Origin: Candidatus Sericytochromatia bacterium
GTDB taxonomy: Bacteria > Cyanobacteriota > Sericytochromatia > UBA7694
DNA length: 64,000 bases
Reading direction: 5' to 3'
Assembly: GCA_018780035.1 (NCBI GenBank)
Contig: JADMKE010000005.1
Location: forward strand, 164,954-228,953
Of the stretch, positions 34,423 to 43,317 are shown piece by piece; position 1 is the stretch's first letter, and every line of letters starts with the position of its first letter. A program made the position numbers and the translations under genes. The notes below the pieces were generated by a model. The model was not told where the DNA came from, did no database searches, and was given only the letters and a program-made list of their open reading frames with translations.

Positions 34423-35667
34423 TCAGAGCTGCAATTGTTCTTGGGGAGCGGGGCCTGTATATCGGGCCCGAGGCCGAATCAAACGCTTGAGCGCATATTC
34501 CTCTTGCAAATGGGCCAGCCAGCCCCCTGCCCGTCCCAAAGCAAAAATCGCCGGGGCACAGGGCAAAGGCAAACCCAACAAACGGCAGAGCGCCACCAAG
34601 GCAAAGTCGAGGCTGGGATGTTCGCCACTCAATGCCAGCGCAGATTCAGCCACAGAACTGAGCAAATCGCCCTGGGCAGAGGGGGTTAAATCCGCTTGGA
34701 GAGAGGTTTGCAGTGCAAACCAGCGGGGATCCCCCTCGGGGTAGAGGGGGTGCCCAAAGCCATAAATCGGCTCCCCCCGTTGCAAGCGGTTTTTGAGGGC
34801 CAAAGCCGGTGAATCTGCCCGCTCACATTCCTGCAAAAGGGCTTCGACCCGCGCCCAAGCCCCGCCGTGGCGCGCCCCACTAAAACAGGCCAACCCCGCC
34901 ACCAAAGCCTGTACCGGATGGCTGCCCGCCGAAGCCGCACAGCGCACACCAAAACTCGAGATATTTAATTCGTGTTCAGCACAGAGAATCAGGGCTTGGT
35001 TGATGAGTGGGGCTGCGGCAGTTGAGTCGGGCAACCAGCTTTCAGCCAAAGTCTGCGCCAGCCCAGCAGGGCCAGGATAAGCACCACAGAGGATCTGGGT
35101 CATCAGGGCCAGAATCTGTGTGCCCGTTCTCACGGTCCCCTCTGGGCGCAGATCCCAACAGCGGGGCTCTGCCCCTGCCAGAACCAAAAGCCCAGCTTGC
35201 ATCGCCAAAAGGGGATCCGCCAAGGGCTCAAACAGAGGAGCTGCGCCACGCTTAAGCGCCGACAAACCCGCCAAGCTCTCAAGTGCCCCGGCCCAATCGG
35301 GAGGCGGACTTTGCCAGAGCAAGGCCAAAACAGATTCAAAGGTCTGGCTTTGGCTCAATTCACAGGCATTTTGACCGCGATAATAAAATTGCCCCGCTTG
35401 AATCAAACAGATCTCCGAATCCAAGAGCGGGGCCCCCCAATCCAATGAGCGCGACACCACCTGTTCGGGGGATTTTCTCAGTTCTCTGCGCCCGATCAGG
35501 GTTTCGACATCTTCAGCGTTATAACGTTTGCTGCGGGAATGTGGCAGGTCTTCAGAGGGTACAGAACGTATCAGGCCCCGGCTGACATAGGCATAAAGCG
35601 TGGCAGGGGCAATCCCCAAACGGGCACAGACCTCTTGCGAGGAGAGATAGCTTTGCGAAACGCCCAT
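34423..35667 (-). CDS. Citrate synthase fused to a MerR-like helix-turn-helix
   Basis: The 414-residue protein begins with a DNA-binding domain of about 60 residues (YLSSQEVCARLGIAPATLYA, then RYNAEDVETLIGRRE), the pattern of a MerR/excisionase winged helix. The rest is citrate synthase: CAEHELNISSFGVR and ARHGGAW with the two catalytic His, GFGHPLYPEGDPR, the catalytic Asp in SLDFALVAL, and the CoA/Arg end RPRARYTGP. It could make citrate (or 2-methylcitrate) from oxaloacetate and an acyl-CoA, act as a DNA-bound sensor, or both. It is divergent from a second citrate synthase gene and likely controls both through the palindromes between them. Confidence 0.9.
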   Translation of the reverse strand: MGVSQSYLSSQEVCARLGIAPATLYAYVSRGLIRSVPSEDLPHSRSKRYNAEDVETLIGRRELRKSPEQVVSRSLDWGAPLLDSEICLIQAGQFYYRGQNACELSQSQTFESVLALLWQSPPPDWAGALESLAGLSALKRGAAPLFEPLADPLLAMQAGLLVLAGAEPRCWDLRPEGTVRTGTQILALMTQILCGAYPGPAGLAQTLAESWLPDSTAAAPLINQALILCAEHELNISSFGVRCAASAGSHPVQALVAGLACFSGARHGGAWARVEALLQECERADSPALALKNRLQRGEPIYGFGHPLYPEGDPRWFALQTSLQADLTPSAQGDLLSSVAESALALSGEHPSLDFALVALCRLLGLPLPCAPAIFALGRAGGWLAHLQEEYALKRLIRPRARYTGPAPQEQLQL

Positions 35668-35683
35668 TTAAACACCCACTTAT

Positions 35684-35733
35684 TATATTGATTTAATAAT
35701 CAAGATTGACTATATACAATCAATATATCAATA
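35684..35733. promoter_or_regulatory. AT-rich palindromic operator between the divergent citrate synthase genes
   Basis: TATATTGATT (35684-35693) and AATCAATATA (35718-35727) form a perfect 10-bp inverted repeat. Between them GATTG (35704-35708) pairs with CAATC (35717-35721), and a further ATCAATA lies at 35727-35733. Thus several TATTGAT half-sites cover about 50 bp, where both promoters must lie. The MerR-like domain of the adjacent enzyme is the natural candidate to bind them. Confidence 0.65.
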
Positions 35734-35813
35734 ATAAGCTCAGCACTCAAGTGGCGCTTTCGTCACTTTCAGGCAGTGTCCAAATCATCTCCTCAGAAAA
35801 GGAAGACAAACAA

Positions 35814-36914
35814 ATGAAGACCGCAATTGCCCCCTCTCCCACCGGCCTTGAGCAAGTGGTGGCCTGTGAAACCCGATTGAGCCATGTCGATGGTGAAAAA
35901 GGCCAGCTCTGGCTGCGCGGCTTGTCCCTGGAACAGGCTGTAAACCGTTTGGATTGGCAGGGCCTGATTGGCCTGCTCTGGCAAGATCTCTGCCCCATAC
36001 CAACCCAGGCCGAATTCGGCCTGGGCCGCGCTCAGGCCTTTGAGCAACTCGCCCCCTTTTGGCCCCATCTGCAAAATTTAAAGGCCTTCGAAGCCCTGCG
36101 CGCGGGGCTGGATCTCTTACCGGGTGAGCCCCAAGCCTGCGACTTACTCTCGGCCTCCCAGGTGCTACTGGCCGGCTGGCTGCGGCTGCAGAGTGGCCAA
36201 AGCCCACTTCGCCCGACACCTGAAAATGAAGCCGTGACAGATTTTGGCCGGATGATCACCGGAAAAACACCCGATTCAAGTTGGGTTCAAGCATTAACCT
36301 GCTATTGGATCAGCGTCAGTGACCACGGCTTGAATGCCTCCACCTTTGCTGCCCGCGTGATTGCCTCGACCCGCTCGGATCTGCGTTCGGCAGTCTTGGG
36401 AGCCCTGGGCGCCTTAAAAGGCCCTTTGCATGGCGGGGCTCCCGGCCCCGTGTTGGACATGCTCGACGCGATTGGCAGCCCAGAACGGGCCCGCCCTTGG
36501 CTGGAAGCCGAATTGGCAGCTGGGCAAAGGCTGATGGGCTTTGGCCACCGCATTTACCGGGTGCGCGATCCCCGCGCTGATGTGCTGCGCCAGGCCTTGC
36601 AAGCTTGGCAAAACAACCCTACCAACCACAACAACACACGCTTGGCCCTGGCCCGCAGTGTCGAAAGCGTGGCGCTGGAAATTCTGGCTGCACACAAACC
36701 CGAACGCAAACTTGAGACCAATGTCGAGTTTTATACCGCCCTTTTACTCGAATCGCTCGGCTTTGAGCGGGAGGTCTTTACCCCCCTCTTTGCCCTGGGA
36801 CGCTTGGTTGGCTGGGCTGCCCATGTAAGTGAACAGAATTTGTATGGGCGTTTGATCCGCCCCCAATCACGTTATATTGGCCCGCCTGCTGAGGACGCTG
36901 GGCAAGGAGTTTGA
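35814..36914 (+). CDS. Citrate synthase paralogue (366 residues)
   Basis: The open frame runs from 35706, but the ATG at 35814 has AAAGGAAG 8 nt upstream and gives a natural start (MKTAIAPSPTGLEQVVACET). The catalytic blocks are SDHGLNASTFAARVIAST, LKGPLHGGAPG, GFGHRIYRVRDPRADVL and RPQSRYIGP. The catalytic Asp block reads LETNVEFYTALLLE, so Glu stands where most citrate synthases have Asp. I recall this variant from some actinobacterial citrate/methylcitrate synthases, so activity is likely kept. It condenses oxaloacetate with acetyl-CoA or propionyl-CoA. With the fused paralogue on the other strand it may form a mixed oligomer. Confidence 0.92.
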   Translation: MKTAIAPSPTGLEQVVACETRLSHVDGEKGQLWLRGLSLEQAVNRLDWQGLIGLLWQDLCPIPTQAEFGLGRAQAFEQLAPFWPHLQNLKAFEALRAGLDLLPGEPQACDLLSASQVLLAGWLRLQSGQSPLRPTPENEAVTDFGRMITGKTPDSSWVQALTCYWISVSDHGLNASTFAARVIASTRSDLRSAVLGALGALKGPLHGGAPGPVLDMLDAIGSPERARPWLEAELAAGQRLMGFGHRIYRVRDPRADVLRQALQAWQNNPTNHNNTRLALARSVESVALEILAAHKPERKLETNVEFYTALLLESLGFEREVFTPLFALGRLVGWAAHVSEQNLYGRLIRPQSRYIGPPAEDAGQGV

Positions 36915-36980
36915 TCCCGCAGTAAACTGGTTGAACCCAATGCGATTTTAGCTTTTTAAATTTTAGGAGAACCATGAATC

Positions 36981-37865
36981 ATGCAAAAAACCAAGCAAAA
37001 AACAAATTTAAACCGTTTTTCGATCCCTCTCTTGGCAGCTGTCTTGCTCGTGGTCGGCCACGCCTCACCTGCCCAATCAAATGGGCAAACCCACTTGCAG
37101 ACCAAATCCGCAGCCAAATCTGCCGCAAAATCCGCAGCCAAATTCCAACTCAAAACCCTGGCCATTGACTACAAAGACGGAAATCAGGTGCTGCAAGGCT
37201 ACCTGGCCTACAATGCCGCCCAAACGGGCAAACGCCCAGCGGTCATGCTCGTACATGATTGGATTGGCGTCAACCCCAATGTCAAAAAGCGGGCCGAGCA
37301 ACTCGCAGAGATGGGTTATGTCGCCTTTGCTGCAGATATCTATGGCAAAGGGGTCCATCCCAAGCCCCCCCAAGAAGCAGGGCAAATGGCTGGCAAATAC
37401 AAAGCCGATCGTACACTCTTTCGCTCGCGCCTCAAAGCAGGCTACCAAATCCTGCTCAACCAACCCCAATCAGATCCAGCCAAAACAGCAGCCATTGGCT
37501 ATTGTTTTGGCGGTACAGGCGTATTGGAACTGGCCCGCACCGGCGCCGATCTCAAAGGGATTGTCAGCTTTCATGGCGGATTGGATAGCCCCACCCCCGC
37601 TGATGGCAAAAATATCAAAGGCAAGGTCCTGATTTTACACGGAGCCGCAGATCCCTTTGTGCCAGCCAAAGAAATTGAGGCCTTTAGCGCTGAAATGAAC
37701 AGCGCCAAAGTCGATTGGCAGATGATCTCATATAGTGGTGCTGTGCACGCCTTTACAATCAAAGAGGCTGGCAACGATCCCAGCACGGGCGCGGCTTACA
37801 ACGCGAGCGCAGATCGCCGCTCCTGGGAAGCCATGAAACTGTTTTTTGGCGAGATTTTTAAATAG
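36981..37865 (+). CDS. Exported dienelactone-hydrolase-family enzyme
   Basis: The 294-residue protein has a signal peptide (IPLLAAVLLVVGHASPAQ), an Ala/Lys-rich linker (KSAAKSAAKSAAK), and an alpha/beta-hydrolase domain of the DLH family. The triad is visible: Cys in IGYCFGGTG, Asp in HGAADPFVP and His in SGAVHAFTI. The Glu-rich loop and VMLVHDWIGVNPNVK are typical too. DLH enzymes hydrolyse lactones; many exported relatives have unknown esterase activity. The ATG at 36981 is preferred over the one at 36974 because AGGAGA lies 11 nt upstream of it and the other frame is not coding. Confidence 0.9.
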   Translation: MQKTKQKTNLNRFSIPLLAAVLLVVGHASPAQSNGQTHLQTKSAAKSAAKSAAKFQLKTLAIDYKDGNQVLQGYLAYNAAQTGKRPAVMLVHDWIGVNPNVKKRAEQLAEMGYVAFAADIYGKGVHPKPPQEAGQMAGKYKADRTLFRSRLKAGYQILLNQPQSDPAKTAAIGYCFGGTGVLELARTGADLKGIVSFHGGLDSPTPADGKNIKGKVLILHGAADPFVPAKEIEAFSAEMNSAKVDWQMISYSGAVHAFTIKEAGNDPSTGAAYNASADRRSWEAMKLFFGEIFK

Positions 37866-37914
37866 GCCTGCACAAAGGGGTCTTGAATCTGGTCAGATTT
37901 GCCTGAGACAGGGG

Positions 37915-37920
37915 TATAAT
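37915..37920 (+). promoter_or_regulatory. Probable -10 box
   Basis: A perfect TATAAT (37915-37920) lies 33 bp upstream of the ATG at 37953. No convincing -35 element is visible. Confidence 0.4.
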
Positions 37921-37952
37921 CTGATCAGCTCTTTCTCTTTAAGGACACCCCC

Positions 37953-38837
37953 ATGAACCCGCTTCGCCCCGCAAGTCCACAGCCCGCCTCAAACAAATCA
38001 TCACAAGTGCCGGCCCTCAAGACAATAGGCAAACCAGCTTCTGTAAGCCCAAAGGTGACGGCCCGCGCGTTAAACACTGATAGGCAGTCCCAAGAGAATA
38101 GCGCAGACAGGGGGCCACTGTCTGCGCTCTCGGCCCAGGGCAGCTCACGCCCCAGCCAGTCACTGGGCCTGGATGGCCCCTCAAATCCAGCCCCAAAATT
38201 CCCGCGCTGGAACTTTCAAGCCAAACAATTCCCCGGTTTTTATCCAGCCGGCAAAGACCGCAGCCCGGCCTATCACTTCGACAAAATTCTCAAGGATTTG
38301 CCCCAGATTTGGGCGCGCCCCTGGAGCGGAGATCTGTCAGCGAGTAAAGGAAAACCCACGTCGTCAGAAACCTATGGTGAGCTGTTCAAACGCATTGGCA
38401 CAGAAACAGGCACCGACCCCTTTGCCTTGGCCGCTTATTGCATCTTTGAGAGCTACCACTCGGGCCGCCAGACCTTTAATCCACGTATGCAGGAGATCGG
38501 CGGAGGCATGCACGCAGCGGGCATTGCCGCCACCCAGGCCCAAGACTGGAAAGGCAAAAAAATCCCCGGTTTAAATCAGCGTTTTCCAGCCACCATCAAA
38601 GCCACAGCCAGTGTTTTGCGCAATCATCCCGAATACAGCCTGCGCTGCCTGGCCGCTGAATTTAAACACACCTATGCAAACAAGGGCCAAGACCTGGCCA
38701 AGACCTTTCCGGGCGTGGCGTATCCGGCCTGGAAAAACCCAGCTGAGAGCAAGGGCAATTATGGCACCCAGGCCCAATATGTCAGCCGCGCTTTTGCACT
38801 CTATCAGGGCTTTCAGGCCGCCGATCAGCGCCCTTAA
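37953..38837 (+). CDS. Unknown protein with a lysozyme-like helical domain
   Basis: The 294-residue product has no signal peptide. Residues 1-85 are disordered (Pro, Ser, Ala, Gln-rich). The rest looks like a compact helical domain: ELFKRIGTETGTDPFALAAY, then CIFESYHSGRQTFNPRM, GGGMHAAGIAATQAQDW, and a late YGTQAQYVSRAFALYQGFQ. The spacing of a Glu (FES) before a Gly-rich stretch recalls transglycosylase/lysozyme folds, but the motif is not complete enough to assign it. A disordered head plus a possible cell-wall enzyme domain would fit a rod-type or phage-like peptidoglycan hydrolase. GGACACCC precedes the start. It overlaps the convergent hutH stop by 4 bp. Confidence 0.65.
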   Translation: MNPLRPASPQPASNKSSQVPALKTIGKPASVSPKVTARALNTDRQSQENSADRGPLSALSAQGSSRPSQSLGLDGPSNPAPKFPRWNFQAKQFPGFYPAGKDRSPAYHFDKILKDLPQIWARPWSGDLSASKGKPTSSETYGELFKRIGTETGTDPFALAAYCIFESYHSGRQTFNPRMQEIGGGMHAAGIAATQAQDWKGKKIPGLNQRFPATIKATASVLRNHPEYSLRCLAAEFKHTYANKGQDLAKTFPGVAYPAWKNPAESKGNYGTQAQYVSRAFALYQGFQAADQRP

Positions 38838-40369
38838 GCAATAAGCGAATCATCCAGCAAGAGATCCTTGACTGCATTCCAGATGCTGCCATCAGCCAAC
38901 ATGCGACTCGCCAACTCCAATTCTGGGGACAAATAGCGATCTTCTTGCAAAAACGGAATCTGCTCCCGCACAGCGGCCAGCGCCGCAGCAGCCGCGGGTG
39001 AAGGCCTGAGTGGCTGGCGCAAGTCCAAGGCCTGACAGGCACAGAGCAATTCAATCGCCAATACTTGCCGGGTGTGATTTAAGATGCTTAAGGCTTTATT
39101 GGCTGCGATCGTGCCCATGCTGACATGATCTTCTTGGCTGGCCGAGGTCGGAATCGAGTCCACCGAAGCGGGGTGGGCCAAGACCTTGTTTTCGGAAACC
39201 AATGCTGCTGCCGTGTACTGGGCAATCATCAACCCCGAATTGAGGCCCTCATGCGGGGTGAGAAAAGCGGGAAGTCCCTGGTTTAAAAGTGGGTTGACCA
39301 AACGTTCTATGCGGCGTTCCGAAATATTCGCCAACTCAGCCAGGGCAATGCCCGCAAAATCCATCGCCAGCGCAATTGGCTGGCCATGAAAATGGCCACA
39401 ACTAATAATCTCACCGCTTTCAGGCAGAATCAGAGGATTGTCGGTGACAGCATTGATCTCACGCTCCAGCACCTGTTTGATATGCCCCCAGGTATCGCGA
39501 CTGGCCCCATGCACCTGGGGCGAACAGCGAAAAGAATACGCATCTTGGACCCGGTCGCAGCCCGCATGGGAATCGACAATTTGACTGGCTTGCATGGCTT
39601 GCCAGAGACGTTTGGCACTCAAGACCTGACCGGGATGGGGACGCAGGGCATGCAGGTCAGCGCGAAAGGCCTGGGAAGAGCCCAAAGCAGCCTGAATGCT
39701 CATGGCTGCAATGATATCAGCCAAATCGAGCAATTGACCCATGCCAAAGACCACGGCAGAAGCCAAAGCTGACATGGGCTGGGTGCCATTGATCAAGGCC
39801 AAACCCTCTTTGGCTTCCAGCACCAAAGGGGCAATGCCCGCCTCGGCCAAAGCATGGGCAGCCGGCCAGCGACTGCCTTTATAATCCACAAACCCCTCCC
39901 CCAAGAGGGCCAAAACCAAATGGGAAAGGGGAGCCAGATCACCACTGGCCCCGACCGATCCCCGGCTGGGCACAACCGGATGAATCCCTGCATTGAGACA
40001 GGCCAAAAGGGTTTCCACCACCACTGGGCGCACACCTGAATGGCCCTGAATCAGGGTATTGGCACGCAAAAGAATCATGGCCCGCACCCGCTCCTGGGGA
40101 AAAGGCTCGCCGACACCACAGGCATGGCTGAGGATCAGATTGCGCTGCAAGGCCCGAATATCTGCGAGGGGAATTGTGCGGTTTTTTAAATAGCCAAAGC
40201 CTGTATTCACCCCATAGACGACCTCTCCAGAGGCCATCGCCTGCTCCACCACGGCACGGGCCCGCAACAAAGCGGGCAGACAGGCCGGGTCGAGGGCGAC
40301 AGCTTGTCGCTCAACGGCAACCGCCTCCACCTGTTCCAGGGTCAGGGAATGTCCATTGATGGTCAACAT
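38834..40369 (-). CDS. hutH: Histidine ammonia-lyase
   Basis: From the ATG at 40369 (GGAGGAAG 7-8 nt upstream) the protein is 511 residues, the normal HutH length. The frame can be extended upstream, but that part is not family-like. The SVGASGDLAPLSH block contains the Ala-Ser-Gly that cyclises to the MIO cofactor, and YGVNTGFGYLKN, NGTQPMSALA and SQEDHVSMG are further hallmarks. It deaminates L-histidine to urocanate. No hutU, hutI or hutG gene is near, so either the pathway is dispersed or urocanate is the end product. Confidence 0.95.
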   Translation of the reverse strand: MLTINGHSLTLEQVEAVAVERQAVALDPACLPALLRARAVVEQAMASGEVVYGVNTGFGYLKNRTIPLADIRALQRNLILSHACGVGEPFPQERVRAMILLRANTLIQGHSGVRPVVVETLLACLNAGIHPVVPSRGSVGASGDLAPLSHLVLALLGEGFVDYKGSRWPAAHALAEAGIAPLVLEAKEGLALINGTQPMSALASAVVFGMGQLLDLADIIAAMSIQAALGSSQAFRADLHALRPHPGQVLSAKRLWQAMQASQIVDSHAGCDRVQDAYSFRCSPQVHGASRDTWGHIKQVLEREINAVTDNPLILPESGEIISCGHFHGQPIALAMDFAGIALAELANISERRIERLVNPLLNQGLPAFLTPHEGLNSGLMIAQYTAAALVSENKVLAHPASVDSIPTSASQEDHVSMGTIAANKALSILNHTRQVLAIELLCACQALDLRQPLRPSPAAAAALAAVREQIPFLQEDRYLSPELELASRMLADGSIWNAVKDLLLDDSLIA

Positions 40370-40419
40370 ATCTATTCTTCCTCCAAAAGGGGAATCACTT
40401 GTGATGATTCGATGATGTA

Positions 40420-40995
40420 TTAAGGAACGAGGGTTTGGCGATCCATGATCCGCAAACAGGCGACAAAATCCAGGGCCTCTTGCAAACTTATCGTTTGATC
40501 GCCGGGACTGGGCAAACCAGGGGTATCGGGAGCCGGACTCTGAAAAAAATAACCCGGATAGCGGCCCCAAGCCGAAGAGCGCAAACCGCCTGTCGGCGAG
40601 CGATAAAGTGTGAGGCGCTCACCCGAAGACAAAGTCACCCGTGCCAAAACGGGATCATCGGGGCGCAGATCAGAGCTGGGGTGAGAGCCGAGTAGGATTG
40701 AACGCCCCCCCGCCAAGCGATAAATGGCGCGGTACTGCCACCAGCCCTCTCTGCTCTGACCGCGCTCCGGCACGGGCAACCAAATGCGCTGCACGTCAAA
40801 TAACTTAAATTGTTCGGGCTGGCCCCAGGCAATCCAAACCGGATAAGCCGTGTTTAAAAGCAGCAAATAATCGGGTTGAGGCAATTGACGGGAGATAATT
40901 TCGGCCTGCGTAGGTGGTGTTTGGGCCCTGAGAGCAAAAGTAGCACTCAAAAAAAAGCCCAATCCCAGCAAAGCTGCCCCGCGCATATGAGCCAA
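40420..40995 (-). CDS. Exported protein of unknown function
   Basis: The 191-residue protein has a signal peptide (ALLGLGFFLSATFALRAQ). The mature part is rich in Trp, Pro and Tyr with blocks such as YLLLLNTAYPVWIAWGQPEQ and RIWLPVPERGQ, suggesting a small beta-rich periplasmic domain. A single Cys near the end (DFVACLRIMD) is the only one in the mature protein. I recognise no family. It starts 5 bp after the coiled-coil gene (41001) and is followed by hutH after 50 bp, so it is in the mlaE-mlaF transcript. Confidence 0.6.
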   Translation of the reverse strand: MAHMRGAALLGLGFFLSATFALRAQTPPTQAEIISRQLPQPDYLLLLNTAYPVWIAWGQPEQFKLFDVQRIWLPVPERGQSREGWWQYRAIYRLAGGRSILLGSHPSSDLRPDDPVLARVTLSSGERLTLYRSPTGGLRSSAWGRYPGYFFQSPAPDTPGLPSPGDQTISLQEALDFVACLRIMDRQTLVP

Positions 40996-41000
40996 GGGGT

Positions 41001-41666
41001 CTAGCCAACCCAGATCTGGGTCTGGTACTTGGGTTCGTTGGATTTTTGCTCGTCTACAGCCAACCAGCTATAACGGGCAGGGAACATACAGACTTCGAGA
41101 ATCAAACTGACAATATTGGCGTATTCTTGAATTTGCACCAATTTAATCGCCTGGGTGCGGCGTTTTTGCAATTGGGCCAATTCGTTTAAAACCTCTTGCA
41201 GGCGCTGCTTGAGTTGGGCCGTGCGCTGCTGGCGTTTGGCCCCGCCAAAGAGACCTTCAAACAGGCCTTTTTTGGTTTCGGTCTGAGAAATTTCATTGCG
41301 CACGCGCTGCTCTTCGAGTTCCAATTCCTGGATCTGTTTTTCAACTTTCTGGCGCCAGCTGTTGATATTCGGGTATTTGGATTTTTGCAAATCCCCGCCA
41401 GCCTCATGAAAAAGTTTGTTTAAGCCAAAGAGCATGGTACGGGCCAAGTGCAATGCAGGTAAATGTTTGGGCTCAGATTCAAAGACATTGATCAAATTAA
41501 AAATCGCGGCTTCGGTATCGCGAATGCTCAAATCCCGCAGGGCCGCATTATACGACTGCTGGGGGGAGACCATCTGATTGCGGCGATCCCTGACGTAGCG
41601 TTTGTATTGCTGGGGCGTTAAATAATGCTCCAAGACTTTAACCAGCGAAATTCCGACGACACTCAT
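41001..41666 (-). CDS. Coiled-coil protein downstream of mlaF
   Basis: The ATG at 41666 is 1 nt after the mlaF stop. A further in-frame ATG at 41678 would overlap mlaF and is possible (GGAGAGG lies upstream of both). The product (about 221 residues) has a helical N-terminal half with a DLSIRDTEAAIFNLINVFES region and a strong central coiled coil (WRQKVEKQIQELELEEQRVR, QLKQRLQEVLNELAQLQKRR). No signal peptide and no MCE domain are visible, so it is not MlaD. It may be a cytoplasmic partner of the MlaEF complex, similar in place but not in sequence to MlaB. Function is unknown. Confidence 0.75.
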   Translation of the reverse strand: MSVVGISLVKVLEHYLTPQQYKRYVRDRRNQMVSPQQSYNAALRDLSIRDTEAAIFNLINVFESEPKHLPALHLARTMLFGLNKLFHEAGGDLQKSKYPNINSWRQKVEKQIQELELEEQRVRNEISQTETKKGLFEGLFGGAKRQQRTAQLKQRLQEVLNELAQLQKRRTQAIKLVQIQEYANIVSLILEVCMFPARYSWLAVDEQKSNEPKYQTQIWVG

Positions 41667-41667
41667 C

Positions 41668-42492
41668 TCAATCTGCATCCTCTCCGGCCAGCTCACCCGT
41701 TACATAGGGGCGCAGGTCCAATTTTCCAGTGACATAGTTCTGATCGATCGGAATATCACTGTTACGCGAAAAAAACTGCACCAAAACCGGATGGGTGGAG
41801 TTTTGGATTTCCTCACAGGTCCCCGCTGCGATCACCTGACTCTTATAAAGCATAATAATATGATCGGCAATTTGAAAGGTACCAGGAATATCATGGCTGA
41901 TCACAATAAAAGTCGATTTGGTATGTTCTTTGGTGCGGATAATCAGCTTGTCAATCGCGTCAGACATGACCGGATCCAAGCCCGAATTGGGCTCGTCGAA
42001 GAGAATAATTTCTGGGTCGAGGGCCAAAGCACGAGCGAGACCGACGCGCTTACGCATACCACCACTGAGTTCAGACGGCAGTTTATGCTGAATGCCGGGC
42101 AAACCCACTTGGTCCAGCTTATCCTCGACGATTTTCATAATTTCCTTGTTTTTCAGTCGCGTATGGCGCCGCAGTGGAAAGGCAATATTTTCAGCCACAT
42201 CCAGCGAATCAAATAACGCCCCATCCTGAAACAGCATACCGAACTTTTTCCGAACTTCAAAGAGTTCAGATTTTTTCAATTGGGTAATATCTCTGCCATC
42301 GACCAAAATAGAACCGCTGTCGGGTTTGAGCAGACCCACCAAGAGTTTCAAAAAGACACTTTTTCCGGTACCGCTCGGGCCAACAATCACAGTGGTTTTG
42401 CCCTTTTCAATCCGACAGGAGACATCGTTGAGCACCACTTGTTTGCCAAACGCCTTGTGGACGTTTTTAAAATCAACTGCGTATTCAACCAT
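41668..42492 (-). CDS. mlaF: MlaF-like ABC transporter ATPase
   Basis: The 274-residue ATPase has Walker A VGPSGTGKS, Q-loop GMLFQDGALFDSL, signature LSGGMRKRVGLARAL, Walker B ILFDEPNSGLDP and switch His in VISHDIPG. The FQDGALFDSL stretch and DEPNSGLDP are typical of MlaF/Ttg2A proteins that drive phospholipid transport between inner and outer membranes. The end of the protein (VTGKLDLRPYVTGELAGEDAD) extends beyond the usual MlaF. Its ATG overlaps the mlaE stop by 8 bp, so the two are translated together. Confidence 0.95.
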   Translation of the reverse strand: MVEYAVDFKNVHKAFGKQVVLNDVSCRIEKGKTTVIVGPSGTGKSVFLKLLVGLLKPDSGSILVDGRDITQLKKSELFEVRKKFGMLFQDGALFDSLDVAENIAFPLRRHTRLKNKEIMKIVEDKLDQVGLPGIQHKLPSELSGGMRKRVGLARALALDPEIILFDEPNSGLDPVMSDAIDKLIIRTKEHTKSTFIVISHDIPGTFQIADHIIMLYKSQVIAAGTCEEIQNSTHPVLVQFFSRNSDIPIDQNYVTGKLDLRPYVTGELAGEDAD

Positions 42493-43234
42493 AAATTGCC
42501 GCCGTCAGAAAAAAGTTAAAGATCACGATAAAACTGGCAATGGTGACCACAGAGAGGTTGATCGCCCGGCTCACGCCTTTGGGACCCGGTTGAGAGTAAA
42601 AGCCAAAAAAGCAGGACAAAACACAGCCCACAATGGCAAAAAGCCCCCCTTTGAGCATGCCATTAAAGACATCTTGCAAAAGCACATAATTGCGCACATC
42701 ATTCAAAAACTGCCCTGAGTTCAGATGCAATTGATAAACCGCAACAAAATAGCCCGCCGCAACTGAGAAAAAAGCCCCAAAGAGCACCAAGAGCGGAGCC
42801 GCAAAGATAAAGGCAATCAGCCGCGGCACAATCAAGAATTGAAAGGGGTCCACCGACATCACTTCGAGGGCATCAATTTGCTCTTTGACACGCATCGTGG
42901 CAATCGTGGCAGAGATATCTGTGCCTGGTTTGGCGGCCATCATGGCGCCCGTTAGAATCGGGGCCAATTCACGAACACAGCTCAGACCGACATAGGCCCC
43001 CAAAAATTGTTGGCCGCCAAAGCTTTTAAAAATATGGTAGCCGACCAAGGCAATATTGGTGCCCACAAACACACAGACGGCAATTAATACAGGCAGGGTT
43101 TCGACCCCAATTTTATACATATGCAACAGCACCAATTGGGGATCGGGCCAAGCCGAAAAGAGGGATCTGAACATGCGGCCCGCAAAAAAGCCCAGCTCAC
43201 CCAGCCCCACCAGTACTTTCTCAACTTGTTTCAT
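42485..43234 (-). CDS. mlaE: MlaE-family permease
   Basis: The 249-residue protein has five to six membrane helices and the MlaE signature EQIDALEVMSVDPFQFLIVP, with LSCVRELAPILTGAMMAAK before it. MlaE is the membrane channel part of the MCE phospholipid transporter. Its partner ATPase gene overlaps by 8 bp. The expected MCE-domain protein (MlaD) is not encoded in this window, so it must be elsewhere or replaced. Confidence 0.95.
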   Translation of the reverse strand: MKQVEKVLVGLGELGFFAGRMFRSLFSAWPDPQLVLLHMYKIGVETLPVLIAVCVFVGTNIALVGYHIFKSFGGQQFLGAYVGLSCVRELAPILTGAMMAAKPGTDISATIATMRVKEQIDALEVMSVDPFQFLIVPRLIAFIFAAPLLVLFGAFFSVAAGYFVAVYQLHLNSGQFLNDVRNYVLLQDVFNGMLKGGLFAIVGCVLSCFFGFYSQPGPKGVSRAINLSVVTIASFIVIFNFFLTAAIYG

Positions 43235-43317
43235 TGGGAGTAATAAACCTGCACCGAAATTAACCCGAAGTATAGCAGAAATGTCGAGATTACGTCTATC
43301 TCAGATGTCTGGCCGTT

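Noticed and set aside
35706..35813. Upstream extension of the second citrate synthase
   Set aside because: It covers the operator/promoter region, lacks a ribosome site and does not resemble citrate synthase N-termini.
40370..40570. Upstream extension of histidine ammonia-lyase
   Set aside because: The 511-residue form from 40369 has the family length and a strong ribosome site.
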